Below the pieces are notes generated by a model that was not told the origin of the DNA, ran no database searches, and saw only the letters and a list, made by a program, of their open reading frames with translations. Below are positions 15,580-23,856 of a stretch of DNA of 64,000 nucleotides, piece by piece (within the stretch, counting starts at the first letter, position 1; every line of letters begins with the position of its first letter). The stretch is from Clostridiales bacterium (GTDB taxonomy: Bacteria > Bacillota > Clostridia > Oscillospirales > Oscillospiraceae): NCBI GenBank assembly GCA_902362775.1, contig CABIXV010000001.1:450654-514653 (forward strand). The letters are read 5' to 3'. A program made the translations under genes and the position numbers.

Positions 15580-18500
15580 TTATGCAATTTTGAACAGCGG
15601 GATCTGGTCCTCGCTGATCACAGCCTTGGCCGACTTGCGCTTTGCGGGGGGCTTGACTGCGGCCTTCGGCATAGGTGTCGAAACAGATGTTGCCGTGATA
15701 ACCGGCTTTGGCGTCTGGAGCGGGACTGGATTCCCAAAGGTGAATTCCACGATTGGCTCATTGACTGCTTTCCTTACCAGTACCGTTTCATCCTGGGCGG
15801 TGGGGGCCTCCGCAAAAATAGACCATGCGGCGGCCTGCGGTTTGAGATTTGCCATGCGCTTGAACATGGCGGAAACATCCTCCACGCTGTCCTTGATGCC
15901 CAGCATGAGCTCCTTGGCCATCAGAGTGGTCATATCCTCGCACTCGGACATAGCGGCAAGGCCCTCCTCTGAGAACGAGCCCTCGATAATTCCCGCCACA
16001 GCCAGCTTGGAGGCCATGAGCTTGATTGCCTTGTGCTGCATGGTGTCCCGATAGTAAAACATATAGACCTCTACCCGCGGGGCGGTCTGGTTGATCCGCC
16101 AGCTCCGCCGGCTGGCCTGCCTCAGTGTGAACAGCTTATAGCCGGTGTCATAAAAGATCAGCGTGGTAAAAGCGTTCAGGTCAAGGCCTGTTTGCACAAG
16201 GGTCGGATTTGCAATCAGGACCTGGAGCCCGGCGCTGAGCCGGTCCGCTACCCATTGCTCCCGCTTTGCCGGTTTGACCTTGGCCGGCATAATGATGGTG
16301 TTCCACCCACGGGCGGTTAGCAGCGTTTGAAGCCTCATCTGGCTGTCCAGCCGCGTCCAGTTGGTGTAGATGAGCACCTTTTCCCCTGCGGCAATCTTCC
16401 GCTCCACGATATTCAGCACCTCTTCATCCTTGGGGAGGATCGTACCGGGAGCCACCGTGTCTTCCGGGGTCACAATCGGATGTCCGTCCAAAGGATGATA
16501 AACGGGCTTTTGCTCATAGGGCTGATCCGGGTAGGCGGTCAGAAGATTGAGATAGGCGGACAAAATTTTCTTTGCGGCCTTTTTGTCATTTTTGAGGACA
16601 AATTTGAGTTCTTTTTCGATCTCCTTGTACTCTGCTTCCACCGCTGCGGGCATCTTCAGCGCAACAGGGATCTCCTCGTACTCCGGCAGGTCCTTGCCCA
16701 TGTCGGTCAGGGAAAGAAACGCGGCCTTGTCCAGCAGGAAGCGGGAATAGACCAGCGGCGAGACGCCTGGCAGAAGCCGGGAGTTCTTCTTGCTCTGCAC
16801 GGTACGGCGGTTGGAATTGTATTCCGGCTCCTGTTCCACATAGATGTTCTGGATCACGCCGTACTCCGCATCAAATTTGGAGGGATGTTCATACCGTTTG
16901 TTGTCCTTGCGCATCTGTGCGGGGCAGATCCGGTAGAGGAGATGGAATATCCCCGAGCTGTACCCGTTGATCAGGGTGGCGGTCATGCCTACCACCTTTT
17001 TTGCCGTGCCGTAGAGCTCGGCCATGGCTTCTCCCTGGCCCGACTTATTGGAGTATTCGTGAAGTTCATCCACAATCAGGCCATAGATTTTGCCTTTGTA
17101 CTTGCGTTTGATGTAGGAGCTCAGCGCATAAGCGCGGTAAGCGCCTCTGGCTGGAAAGCAGGCGTCCGGGTGGTCTTGAATCTCATAGAGCTTCTGGAGC
17201 TGACCCTCTCCGCCGGCTTTTTTGAAGTGCTCATAGACCAGCGGGCGGTAAACAAAGCCGTAATCCCCGATCTTGGCCCACTTTTTCTGCCTGCGCCAGG
17301 CATCCGGATTCAGGGCTGACCACAGAGAGGCGCCGCAGGCGGCGCATTTGTGATTGCCGCTGTGCTCCCGCCGAAAATAGTAGGACTTGGCCGGGACCCG
17401 ATAGGATACGCCGTCCTGTGTAAATTCGGCCATGACCACGGCGCCGCACTCCGGGCAGCAGAACACCTGCTTGTGCGGGTTGCCGTCTATGTCCGCCCCA
17501 TCGTGAAGCGGAGGATTGCGCTCAATGGGAAGCGCCTCGCGATTCCACGGCCGGTAAATGACCGCCGGGGCCCTCATATAGCCATCCCGGGCCTTTTCCT
17601 TGGAGAGGACGGCGAAACAGAATTTGTTTCCCCGCTCAAACATCTGGTACAGGTGATCCAGCTCCGCAGGGGTATGGACTACGGCGGCGAAGGCATTCGG
17701 TACGGTCTCCTCCAGCTCACGCACCCATTTCTCGGTCACATGGGAGGGGCACAGGATCAGGTTAAAAGTCTTGCTCACCTTGACGGACATCTGGTGGGAA
17801 AGAAGTCCCGCAGCCGTTGCGGCGATGGATACCGCCCCGATCTTGCTCTTGCCGGACCCACATTCCGCCACAATGAGCCCCACCTTGCTCCGCTCCAGCT
17901 GGCGCTTGATGGCCTCTGCCACCGCAAGCTGGGCGTCGTAGAGGGGATAGCCGGCGTGCTCCTCAATGTACTGGTTGATTGCCAGCACTTCCGGGGACAG
18001 AGATTCCGTCGCAGGGTCAAAGAGCGGTACGAACAGCTTCTTGATCCGCTCCGCCACGGTAACGCCGAAGGTATTGAGGTATTCCGTGATAGAGTTGATT
18101 TCGTCCAGCGGGTTTAGGCCGACGGTCGCACCCGGAATGGAGATCGCTCCGCTTTTGAGTCCATCCTCCATGACCGCGACGATGTTTTTGTCCTTCTCCT
18201 CACAGCGCAGAAGCCACGCCTCCAGCTTACGGGACAGTGACTTGACCTGAAGCGGCCGCAGGATATTCCTCTTTTGCAGTTCCGTGAGGACATAATCCTG
18301 GTACTCCGGGATCATGGGAACGGCGGTCTTTTGGTCCACCGCGTCGAACAGCTCCCGGCGTTCCCCCGGTGTGCAGAAAATGTAGGTATTGCGCGGCGGG
18401 AGATCCTGCTGGATTTGATCGTCGTCCTCGTCGTTCTTGTCCTTGTCCGGCTTCGAGTCATCCTTGTCGCCGGAATTCTGTTTGGCGGATTGGCCGTCAT

Positions 18501-18795
18501 CCTCCGCGATCAGGGTAGCCTCTGCGTACACTCCGTCATGGCTGAGTTCCCGGCGGTACTGCCTGGTGAGGGTTTTCAAGGAGTAGGTGTCTTTACCGTC
18601 CTCGATTTCGATGGTAGCCCCGCCATAAATTGCGTCTGCGAGTCCCTGCACACGCTCCGGGTAGCCGCCAAACCGCAAAGCGGTAAGGGTCGGCGTGGGT
18701 TTGGTGTCCCATACTACGGTGTCGGCGTAGCAGAGGAGGCGGATTTGGCTTTTGGGGTCGTAGTAGGTGACCTTCATCAGTTTGCTTGTGCTCAT
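15580..18795 (-). CDS. Large SF2/SNF2-like helicase with internal zinc ribbon
   Basis: A 1071-aa protein. It has an acidic linker (about residues 95-130), Walker A AECGSGKSK (310-318), an inserted zinc ribbon (CCPEC about 446-450 and CAAC 484-487), a motif II DELH (about 576, in place of DEAH/DEGH), a motif III MTATLINGY, and a motif VI region RQASRRSWRINQ near residue 900. The C-terminal 100 residues are Pro/Lys-rich. This is a DNA-dependent ATPase/translocase of the kind carried by Clostridial ICEs. It is the first gene of the long minus-strand operon. The start at 18795 has AAGGAG 11 bases upstream. Confidence 0.85.
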   Translation of the reverse strand: MSTSKLMKVTYYDPKSQIRLLCYADTVVWDTKPTPTLTALRFGGYPERVQGLADAIYGGATIEIEDGKDTYSLKTLTRQYRRELSHDGVYAEATLIAEDDGQSAKQNSGDKDDSKPDKDKNDEDDDQIQQDLPPRNTYIFCTPGERRELFDAVDQKTAVPMIPEYQDYVLTELQKRNILRPLQVKSLSRKLEAWLLRCEEKDKNIVAVMEDGLKSGAISIPGATVGLNPLDEINSITEYLNTFGVTVAERIKKLFVPLFDPATESLSPEVLAINQYIEEHAGYPLYDAQLAVAEAIKRQLERSKVGLIVAECGSGKSKIGAVSIAATAAGLLSHQMSVKVSKTFNLILCPSHVTEKWVRELEETVPNAFAAVVHTPAELDHLYQMFERGNKFCFAVLSKEKARDGYMRAPAVIYRPWNREALPIERNPPLHDGADIDGNPHKQVFCCPECGAVVMAEFTQDGVSYRVPAKSYYFRREHSGNHKCAACGASLWSALNPDAWRRQKKWAKIGDYGFVYRPLVYEHFKKAGGEGQLQKLYEIQDHPDACFPARGAYRAYALSSYIKRKYKGKIYGLIVDELHEYSNKSGQGEAMAELYGTAKKVVGMTATLINGYSSGIFHLLYRICPAQMRKDNKRYEHPSKFDAEYGVIQNIYVEQEPEYNSNRRTVQSKKNSRLLPGVSPLVYSRFLLDKAAFLSLTDMGKDLPEYEEIPVALKMPAAVEAEYKEIEKELKFVLKNDKKAAKKILSAYLNLLTAYPDQPYEQKPVYHPLDGHPIVTPEDTVAPGTILPKDEEVLNIVERKIAAGEKVLIYTNWTRLDSQMRLQTLLTARGWNTIIMPAKVKPAKREQWVADRLSAGLQVLIANPTLVQTGLDLNAFTTLIFYDTGYKLFTLRQASRRSWRINQTAPRVEVYMFYYRDTMQHKAIKLMASKLAVAGIIEGSFSEEGLAAMSECEDMTTLMAKELMLGIKDSVEDVSAMFKRMANLKPQAAAWSIFAEAPTAQDETVLVRKAVNEPIVEFTFGNPVPLQTPKPVITATSVSTPMPKAAVKPPAKRKSAKAVISEDQIPLFKIA

Positions 18796-18824
18796 TCATG
18801 GTCTGTCTCCTTTCTGTGTTTGAT

Positions 18825-18875
18825 GCACAAAAAAGCCGCAGCCACCCCTGAATGGGGTAACTGCGGTTTTTGTGC
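18825..18875 (-). terminator. Long hairpin in the leader of the helicase operon
   Basis: GCACAAAAA...CCGCAG pairs with CTGCGG...TTTTTGTGC, with a further ACCCC/GGGGT pairing inside. T-runs follow the stem on both strands, so it could terminate in either direction. On the minus strand it lies between the putative promoter (about 19000) and the helicase start (18795). It may be an attenuator, or simply the end of the upstream unit. A related sequence occurs at 33402-33433. Confidence 0.55.
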
Positions 18876-18887
18876 GTGGTCGGTCCG

Positions 18888-19007
18888 GTATTTAGGTTCT
18901 GACAAGTCTCCGCTCGGGGCGCATTGACCCCTCCCGGGTAAAAATCTGACCTACAAAATCTGACCTAAATACAAGTAGAGCATACCACCTTTTTCATTCT
19001 TTGAACA
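18888..19007 (-). promoter_or_regulatory. Putative promoter/operator region of the helicase operon
   Basis: On the minus strand a possible TGTTCA (19007-19002), 17-nt spacer and TATGCT (18984-18979) are followed by two direct copies of AGGTCAGATTTT (18966-18955 and 18952-18941, period 14) and an inverted repeat GTATTTAGGT/ACCTAAATAC (18888-18897 and 18963-18972). The repeats just after the -10 suggest a repressor or activator site for the DNA-processing operon. The -35 is poor, so the promoter call is tentative. Confidence 0.45.
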
Positions 19008-19076
19008 GTTGCGCTTTTTGCCAGGATAGATTGGCTGTAAAACGCACACTTATGATTGCTTCGCCCACCAAAAGAC

Positions 19077-19124
19077 TTGCAGAATCTTGAGATTTATGCT
19101 ATTATTGGGTTAGCAAGAACTAAC
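19077..19124 (+). promoter_or_regulatory. Promoter and operator 1 of the metal operon
   Basis: TTGCAG (19077-19082), 17-nt spacer and TATTAT (19100-19105) are followed three bases later by the perfect palindrome GTTAG-CAAGAA-CTAAC (19109-19124). The position over the transcription start fits repression by a DtxR-type metalloregulator. Confidence 0.8.
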
Positions 19125-19203
19125 TTCTGGGCGCCAAGATCAGGAGTTCAGATACGCGAAGGTACCTGAAAACTGTTTCTTTGGCGTTTCATTTTGCTGA
19201 GAG

Positions 19204-19219
19204 GTTAGCTAAAACTAAC
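19204..19219 (+). promoter_or_regulatory. Operator 2 of the metal operon
   Basis: A second perfect palindrome, GTTAG-CTAAAA-CTAAC, lies in the leader, 95 bp (about nine helical turns) after operator 1 and 20 bp before the HMA gene. The pair may allow cooperative binding. Confidence 0.75.
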
Positions 19220-19239
19220 AAAATGGGGAGGAAACTGTT

Positions 19240-19494
19240 ATGCTCCAATATACCATCGTGGTGGAAGGAATGGCCTGCTCTATGTGTGAAGCCCATGTCA
19301 ACGACGCGATCCGCAAGGCATTTCCCGTTAAAAAGGTCACCTCGTCTCACAGCAAAGGGCAGACGCAGATTCTGTGTGAGAATAGATTGGACGAGGACAC
19401 CCTGCGCGGTGCAATCTCCGCCACAGGCTATCAGGTCCTTTCCATCCAGTCAGCCCCTTATGAGAAGAAGGGCCTGTTCTCCTTCCGAAAGTAA
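19240..19494 (+). CDS. Heavy-metal-associated (HMA) domain protein, CopZ-like
   Basis: An 84-aa protein made of a single HMA fold. The metal loop is GMACSMCEAHV (M-x-C-x2-C), followed by the usual helix and a C-terminal ATGYQVLSI strand. Such proteins carry a soft metal ion to a P-type ATPase. The ATG follows GGGGAGGAAA. It is the first gene of an operon with an AraC regulator, two small membrane-associated proteins and a P-type ATPase, under two GTTAG-type operators. The metal is not determined by the sequence. Confidence 0.85.
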   Translation: MLQYTIVVEGMACSMCEAHVNDAIRKAFPVKKVTSSHSKGQTQILCENRLDEDTLRGAISATGYQVLSIQSAPYEKKGLFSFRK

Positions 19495-19499
19495 GCGCC

Positions 19500-20402
19500 A
19501 TGCTGGACGCACTTTTATCCTGGGACGGCTGGACCGTTACCCAGTTGCCCGCGGAGCAGGCGGCTATCTTCCGGCTGGAAGGAGTACCCCCCTCGGAAGA
19601 GTTCCTGTTTATTCAGGAGTCTGAGGCGCTGGAGATCCTATTCTGCCGCAAAGGCGGGCTTATTTTGGAATGGGCCGGCCACCGGCGTCTTAGCCTCAGC
19701 GCCGATCAGGTGCTGTTTCTCCCGGTCCGTACAGAAGCGTATCGGGGCCGGTTTGCTTCAGAGCCATTCTACGGCGCCCTTGTTCGGATGGAAGCGAAAA
19801 CCGCATGGTCGGCCCTGCGTGCCGTGCACTCCGACCTGGGAGAGTCCATCTCCCGCGCCTGGAACGATCCCTGCATGTTGAGAGCGGCACTCTGGAGCGA
19901 AGCCTTGTTTTCTGCCCTGGATTACATGCAGCCGGGACATATCGGAGATTACTATGTCATCAAGGCGCTGGAAGTCCTGTTCCTGCTCCACGCGCAGCGG
20001 GAGGGACTGGCCCTGCCTCCGCAGTGCGATTACCATACCCAAAGCCAGATTGACACCATACGCGAGGTCCAGAAATACATGGTGGGGCACTTGGATGAAC
20101 GGCTGACCATTCAGATGCTGTCCCAGCGGTTCCGGATCTCCGGCACGGCGTTGAAATCCTGCTTCCGTCAGGTGTATGGGGTCCCGCTTCACCAGTATCT
20201 CCTGGAGCAGCGTATGGCCCGGGCCGCGGAACTCCTCACGACTACGACCCAGAGTGTACTCCAGATTTCTGCAGCGGTAGGATATTCCAGCGTCAGCCAG
20301 TTCGGCATCGCGTTCAAGCAGTGCTACCATATGCCTCCTTCCCAATTTCGCCGGAACGCAAATAAAAATCTATTTGCAACGGTTTTCGTCCGAAACAGAT
20401 AG
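19500..20402 (+). CDS. AraC-family transcriptional regulator
   Basis: A 300-aa protein. The N-terminal half has a cupin-like sensor (LEILFCRKGGLILEWAGHRR). The C-terminal 100 residues form the double helix-turn-helix of AraC proteins, with LTIQMLSQRFRISGTALKSCF and QISAAVGYSSVSQFGIAFKQ. It starts five bases after the HMA stop without a clear ribosome binding site, so it may depend on coupling. It probably controls the P-type ATPase operon in response to a small ligand. It is distinct from the other two AraC proteins in the window. Confidence 0.88.
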   Translation: MLDALLSWDGWTVTQLPAEQAAIFRLEGVPPSEEFLFIQESEALEILFCRKGGLILEWAGHRRLSLSADQVLFLPVRTEAYRGRFASEPFYGALVRMEAKTAWSALRAVHSDLGESISRAWNDPCMLRAALWSEALFSALDYMQPGHIGDYYVIKALEVLFLLHAQREGLALPPQCDYHTQSQIDTIREVQKYMVGHLDERLTIQMLSQRFRISGTALKSCFRQVYGVPLHQYLLEQRMARAAELLTTTTQSVLQISAAVGYSSVSQFGIAFKQCYHMPPSQFRRNANKNLFATVFVRNR

Positions 20403-20475
20403 AAAAACCTAAGAACCGTATGTTATTATGTGTGCTCAAATAAGGTGCCATGTCTGGCGAGGGAGGGACTATCCA

Positions 20476-20556
20476 ATGAAGCACCACCGTTTCTGGGCCT
20501 GGGGCGCTGTTATCTGCATGGTCATGACTTTCATTACCGGGTACCGGCACCGCTGA
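20476..20556 (+). CDS. 26-aa single-helix membrane peptide
   Basis: A short gene (MKHHRFWAWGAVICMVMTFI followed by TGYRHR) with one hydrophobic helix between positively charged ends. It lies between the AraC regulator and the DUF6110-like gene in the same orientation, preceded by GGGAGGGA. I recall similar peptides next to metal P-type ATPases in Clostridia, but am not sure of the family name. It could be a small regulatory subunit of the ATPase. Confidence 0.5.
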   Translation: MKHHRFWAWGAVICMVMTFITGYRHR

Positions 20557-20575
20557 ATGTGAGGTGAACACCATA

Positions 20576-20839
20576 ATGATGAATTTCCATAAAGGAGCCG
20601 CCCTGTTTGTGGGCGGGGTGCTGTTCGGCTCTGCCGGCTTCAAGCTGCTGTCCAGCAAGGATGCGAAGAAGGCCTATACCCACATGACCGCGGCCGCACT
20701 GCGTGTGCAGGAGTCCGTGATGGAAACGGTCACTTCCGTTCAGGAGAATGCTGCTGACATCCTGGCTTCCGCCAAGGAGATCAACGAGCAGCGTGCGAAA
20801 GCGGAGGAGGCAGCCAGCGTGGAGTGCTCTGAAGCGTAA
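20576..20839 (+). CDS. DUF6110-like small protein
   Basis: An 87-aa protein with an N-terminal hydrophobic helix (GAALFVGGVLFGSAGFKLL) and a helical, acidic tail (NAADILASAKEINEQRAKAEEA). From memory it matches DUF6110, a family usually adjacent to metal-transporting P-type ATPases. The start is one of two adjacent ATGs (20576/20579), about 11 bases after GAGG; an upstream GTG is also open. It is likely membrane-anchored with a cytoplasmic coiled tail. Confidence 0.65.
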   Translation: MMNFHKGAALFVGGVLFGSAGFKLLSSKDAKKAYTHMTAAALRVQESVMETVTSVQENAADILASAKEINEQRAKAEEAASVECSEA

Positions 20840-20851
20840 CGCGCAAGAAAT

Positions 20852-20882
20852 GAGAGAGGGGCCGCCGGGGGCGGTCCCTCTT
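20852..20882 (+). terminator. Hairpin between the DUF6110-like gene and the P-type ATPase
   Basis: AGAGGG-GCCGCC pairs with GGCGGT-CCCTCT across a GGG loop, followed by TTGTTCT. The T-tract is interrupted, so it may reduce rather than stop transcription into the ATPase gene. Confidence 0.5.
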
Positions 20883-20899
20883 GTTCTGTGGAGGCAATC

Positions 20900-22984
20900 A
20901 TGAAATTTCAAATCAAACACGAATGCCGCGGGCGAATCCGTGTTCAGGCTGTGCAGCAGCGCATGACGCTGGAGCAGGCCGATATGCTGGAGGCGTGGCT
21001 GCTGACTCTGCCGCAGGTGGAGTGTGCGTCTGTCCATGAAAGAACTCGTTGCGCAGTGATCGAGTATCAGGGGGATCGGAAGGATTTACTGAGGATTCTC
21101 GCTGGCTTCTCCTATCAGGATCATGCGCTGGCGGAGCTGGTCCCGGTCCACAGCAGCCGGGCGCTCAACCGTGCCTATGAGGAAAAACTGGTGGGTATGG
21201 TGGCGTTTAAGGCCGTCCGATCCCTGTTCTTCCCGGCTCCGCTTCGTGCGGTCTACACAGTTATTCGGTCGGCTCCTTATCTGTTCCGGGCGCTTCGGTG
21301 TCTGCTGCGGAGACAGCTCCATGTGGAGTTGTTGGATGGAATCTCCGTCTGCCTGTCCATGGTACGGCGGGACTTCGACACGGCCAGTTCCGTGATGTTC
21401 CTGCTGCGGCTGGGCGAGCTTCTGGAGGAGTGGACCCACAAAAAGTCCGTGGAAAACTTGGCCAGGAGCATGTCCCTGAATATCGACCGGGTCTGGATGA
21501 AAACCGAAAGCGGAGAGGAACTGGTCCCGCTCCACCAGGTACAGGCCGGAGATCAGGTGGTCATCCGCATGGGCGGCATGATTCCCCTGGACGGCACCAT
21601 TGCGGAGGGCGAGGTCATGCTCAACCAGGCGTCCCTCACCGGCGAGTCCATCCCCGTCCCCAAGCGGCCTGGGAGCAGCGTCTATGCCGGAACGGTGGTG
21701 GAGGAGGGCGAGTGCGTCCTTACGGTCACCCAGCAGTCCGGCAAGGGCCGCTATGACAAGATCGTGGCCATGATTGAGGAGTCGGAGCAGCTCAAGTCCA
21801 CAGCGGAAAATCACGCAGCGCATCTGGCTGATCGACTGGTACCCTACACGCTGGCGGGGAGTGTGCTGGTCTATCTGCTCACCCGCAATGTCACCCGCGC
21901 CCTGTCCGTGCTGATGGTGGACTTCTCCTGCGCTTTGAAACTGTCCATGCCCCTGGCGGTTCTCTCCGCCATGAGCGAGGCCAGCCGCTTCCATGTGACC
22001 GTGAAAGGTGGAAAGTACCTGGAAGCTGTGGCCCAGGCGGATACCATTGTTTTTGACAAGACGGGTACCCTGACCCATGCCAACCCCGTGGTGGCTCAGG
22101 TGGTCCCATTCGGTGGGAACAAGGAGCTGGAAATGCTCCGGCTGGCCGCCTGCCTGGAGGAGCATTTCCCCCACTCCATGGCCAACGCCGTGGTTCAGGC
22201 CGCCAGGGAGCGGGATTTGGCCCATGAGGAGATGCACTCCCAGGTGGAGTACCTGGTGGCCCACGGCATCGCCAGTACGGTAGACGGCAGGCGGGTCATC
22301 ATTGGCAGCGCCCACTTCGTCTTTGAGGATGAGGGCTGCACTGTCCCGCCGGGAGAGCAGGCCGCCTTCGACACCCTGCCCAAGCAGTACAGCCATCTGT
22401 ATCTGGCGGTTGGCGGCGTGCTGGCCGCGGTTATCTGCATCTCCGACCCGCTGCGCGCCGAGGCTGCGGACGCGGTAGCCGCCCTCCACGGCTTGGGAGT
22501 GGGCAAGATCGTCATGCTCACTGGCGACAGTGAGCGCACCGCGGCGGCCATCGCCGCCCAGGTGGGGGTGGACGAGTACCGGGCTGAGGTGTTGCCGGAG
22601 GACAAGGCCCGCTTCGTGCAGGCCGAACGCGCACAGGGCCGCACGGTGGTCATGATCGGCGACGGGATCAACGACTCCCCGGCTCTGTCCGCTGCCAATG
22701 TTGGTATCGCAATCAGCGACGGTGCCGCCATCGCCCGGGAGATCGCGGACATCACCATCGCGGCAAACGACCTGTTCGAACTGGTACAGCTGCGGCGGCT
22801 GTCCGTGGCCCTGATGAACCGCATCCAGTCCAACTACCGCTTTGTCATCGGCTTCAACGGCGGACTCATCGCCTTGGGAGCCCTGGGCATCTTGGCGCCG
22901 GCCACCTCTGCCACGCTCCACAACCTGTCTACTCTGGGCATCAGCCTGCGAAGCATGACCAATCTGCTGCCGCCCGGGCAATAA
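20900..22984 (+). CDS. P1B-like metal-transporting P-type ATPase with SCALK motif
   Basis: A 694-aa heavy-metal-type ATPase with an N-terminal ferredoxin-like domain lacking the CxxC metal site, an actuator loop TGES (about 247), phosphorylation motif DKTGTLT (about 386) and hinge GDGINDSPAL. The transmembrane metal site, normally CPC, CPH, SPC or TPC, here reads SCALKLSMP (about 343-351), so the metal and perhaps the transport class differ from classical Cu/Zn pumps. The ATG at 20900 has GGAGG at good spacing. It is the last gene of an operon under two GTTAG-type operators. If the regulator represses in metal excess, this pump is unlikely to be a simple detoxifier of that metal. Confidence 0.88.
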   Translation: MKFQIKHECRGRIRVQAVQQRMTLEQADMLEAWLLTLPQVECASVHERTRCAVIEYQGDRKDLLRILAGFSYQDHALAELVPVHSSRALNRAYEEKLVGMVAFKAVRSLFFPAPLRAVYTVIRSAPYLFRALRCLLRRQLHVELLDGISVCLSMVRRDFDTASSVMFLLRLGELLEEWTHKKSVENLARSMSLNIDRVWMKTESGEELVPLHQVQAGDQVVIRMGGMIPLDGTIAEGEVMLNQASLTGESIPVPKRPGSSVYAGTVVEEGECVLTVTQQSGKGRYDKIVAMIEESEQLKSTAENHAAHLADRLVPYTLAGSVLVYLLTRNVTRALSVLMVDFSCALKLSMPLAVLSAMSEASRFHVTVKGGKYLEAVAQADTIVFDKTGTLTHANPVVAQVVPFGGNKELEMLRLAACLEEHFPHSMANAVVQAARERDLAHEEMHSQVEYLVAHGIASTVDGRRVIIGSAHFVFEDEGCTVPPGEQAAFDTLPKQYSHLYLAVGGVLAAVICISDPLRAEAADAVAALHGLGVGKIVMLTGDSERTAAAIAAQVGVDEYRAEVLPEDKARFVQAERAQGRTVVMIGDGINDSPALSAANVGIAISDGAAIAREIADITIAANDLFELVQLRRLSVALMNRIQSNYRFVIGFNGGLIALGALGILAPATSATLHNLSTLGISLRSMTNLLPPGQ

Positions 22985-22986
22985 GC

Positions 22987-23028
22987 ATATCCCCGGCTGA
23001 CCGCAAACGGTTAGCCGGGGATATTTTT
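22987..23028 (+). terminator. Terminator after the P-type ATPase
   Basis: A 12-bp perfect stem ATATCCCCGGCT/AGCCGGGGATAT, with an inner ACCG/CGGT pairing, is followed by TTTT. It lies between convergent genes. Confidence 0.85.
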
Positions 23029-23058
23029 CGTCTATGCGTATGTTTGTGAGACTTGCTT

Positions 23059-23841
23059 TTAGCCCAGTGCCACATCAAGTGCCATCATCAGAGTGAAACC
23101 CAAAGCGAAGGTCAGCGCACCAACATCTGAGTGCTCCCCTTGAGACATCTCAGGGATCAATTCTTCCACCACCACATAGATCATTGCGCCGGCGGCAAAA
23201 CTCAGCAGATATGGAAGGGCCGGAACTACCAGCCCCGCGGCCAGGATCGTCAGCAGGGCACCCAGCGGTTCCACCGCGCCGGAGAGTACGCCCCCCAAAA
23301 AGGCCCGGGACTTGTTCATTCCCTCCGCCCGCAGGGGCATTGAGATAATAGCCCCCTCGGGGAAGTTCTGGATGGCGATGCCCAGAGATAAGGCCAGAGC
23401 GCCCATCATGGTGATTTGACTCTCTCCGGCCAGATAGCCTGCATAGACCACACCTACTGCCATTCCCTCCGGGATGTTATGGAGGGTAACAGCCAGTATC
23501 ATCATGGTGGAACGCCGCAGCTGCGTATGAGGCCCTTCTGCGTGGGAACTCTTTTGGTGGAGGTGTGGGATTAGATGATCCAACCCCAGCAGAAAGAGAA
23601 TACCGGCCCAAAAGCCAATGACCGCTGGCAAAAAGGCCAAAGCCTCCTCCCCGGCGGACTGTTCCATGGCGGGGATCAGCAGACTCCAAATAGACGCGGC
23701 TACCATGACACCGGAGGCGAAGCCGGTCAATCCTCGCTGTACCCGATCTCCCAAACCTTTCTTCAGGAAAAAGACGCAGGCGGACCCCAGCGAGGTGCCC
23801 ACAAAAGGGATCAGCAGGCCATAGATAACCGGTGCTTCCAT
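23059..23841 (-). CDS. ZIP-family divalent metal transporter
   Basis: A 260-aa membrane protein with about eight helices and the two ZIP signatures HNIPEG and NFPEGAI in helices four and five. A His-rich cytoplasmic loop (HLIPHLHQKSSHAEGPH) lies between helices three and four. ZIP proteins import Zn, Fe or Mn. It follows a 54-aa Cys/His-rich gene, and both are behind a consensus promoter carrying a GTTAG-type operator (24076-24091). Repression in metal excess fits an importer. Confidence 0.92.
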   Translation of the reverse strand: MEAPVIYGLLIPFVGTSLGSACVFFLKKGLGDRVQRGLTGFASGVMVAASIWSLLIPAMEQSAGEEALAFLPAVIGFWAGILFLLGLDHLIPHLHQKSSHAEGPHTQLRRSTMMILAVTLHNIPEGMAVGVVYAGYLAGESQITMMGALALSLGIAIQNFPEGAIISMPLRAEGMNKSRAFLGGVLSGAVEPLGALLTILAAGLVVPALPYLLSFAAGAMIYVVVEELIPEMSQGEHSDVGALTFALGFTLMMALDVALG

Positions 23842-23856
23842 AGGATCAGGTCGGCC

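Noticed and set aside
18593..18799. Alternative minus-strand start at an ATG four bases before the helicase ATG
   Set aside because: It opens a short different frame; the helicase frame with recognisable motifs begins at 18795.
21086..22981. Very long minus-strand open frame opposite the P-type ATPase
   Set aside because: It is the antisense shadow of a GC-rich coding region; it has no domain features and the plus strand has all ATPase motifs.
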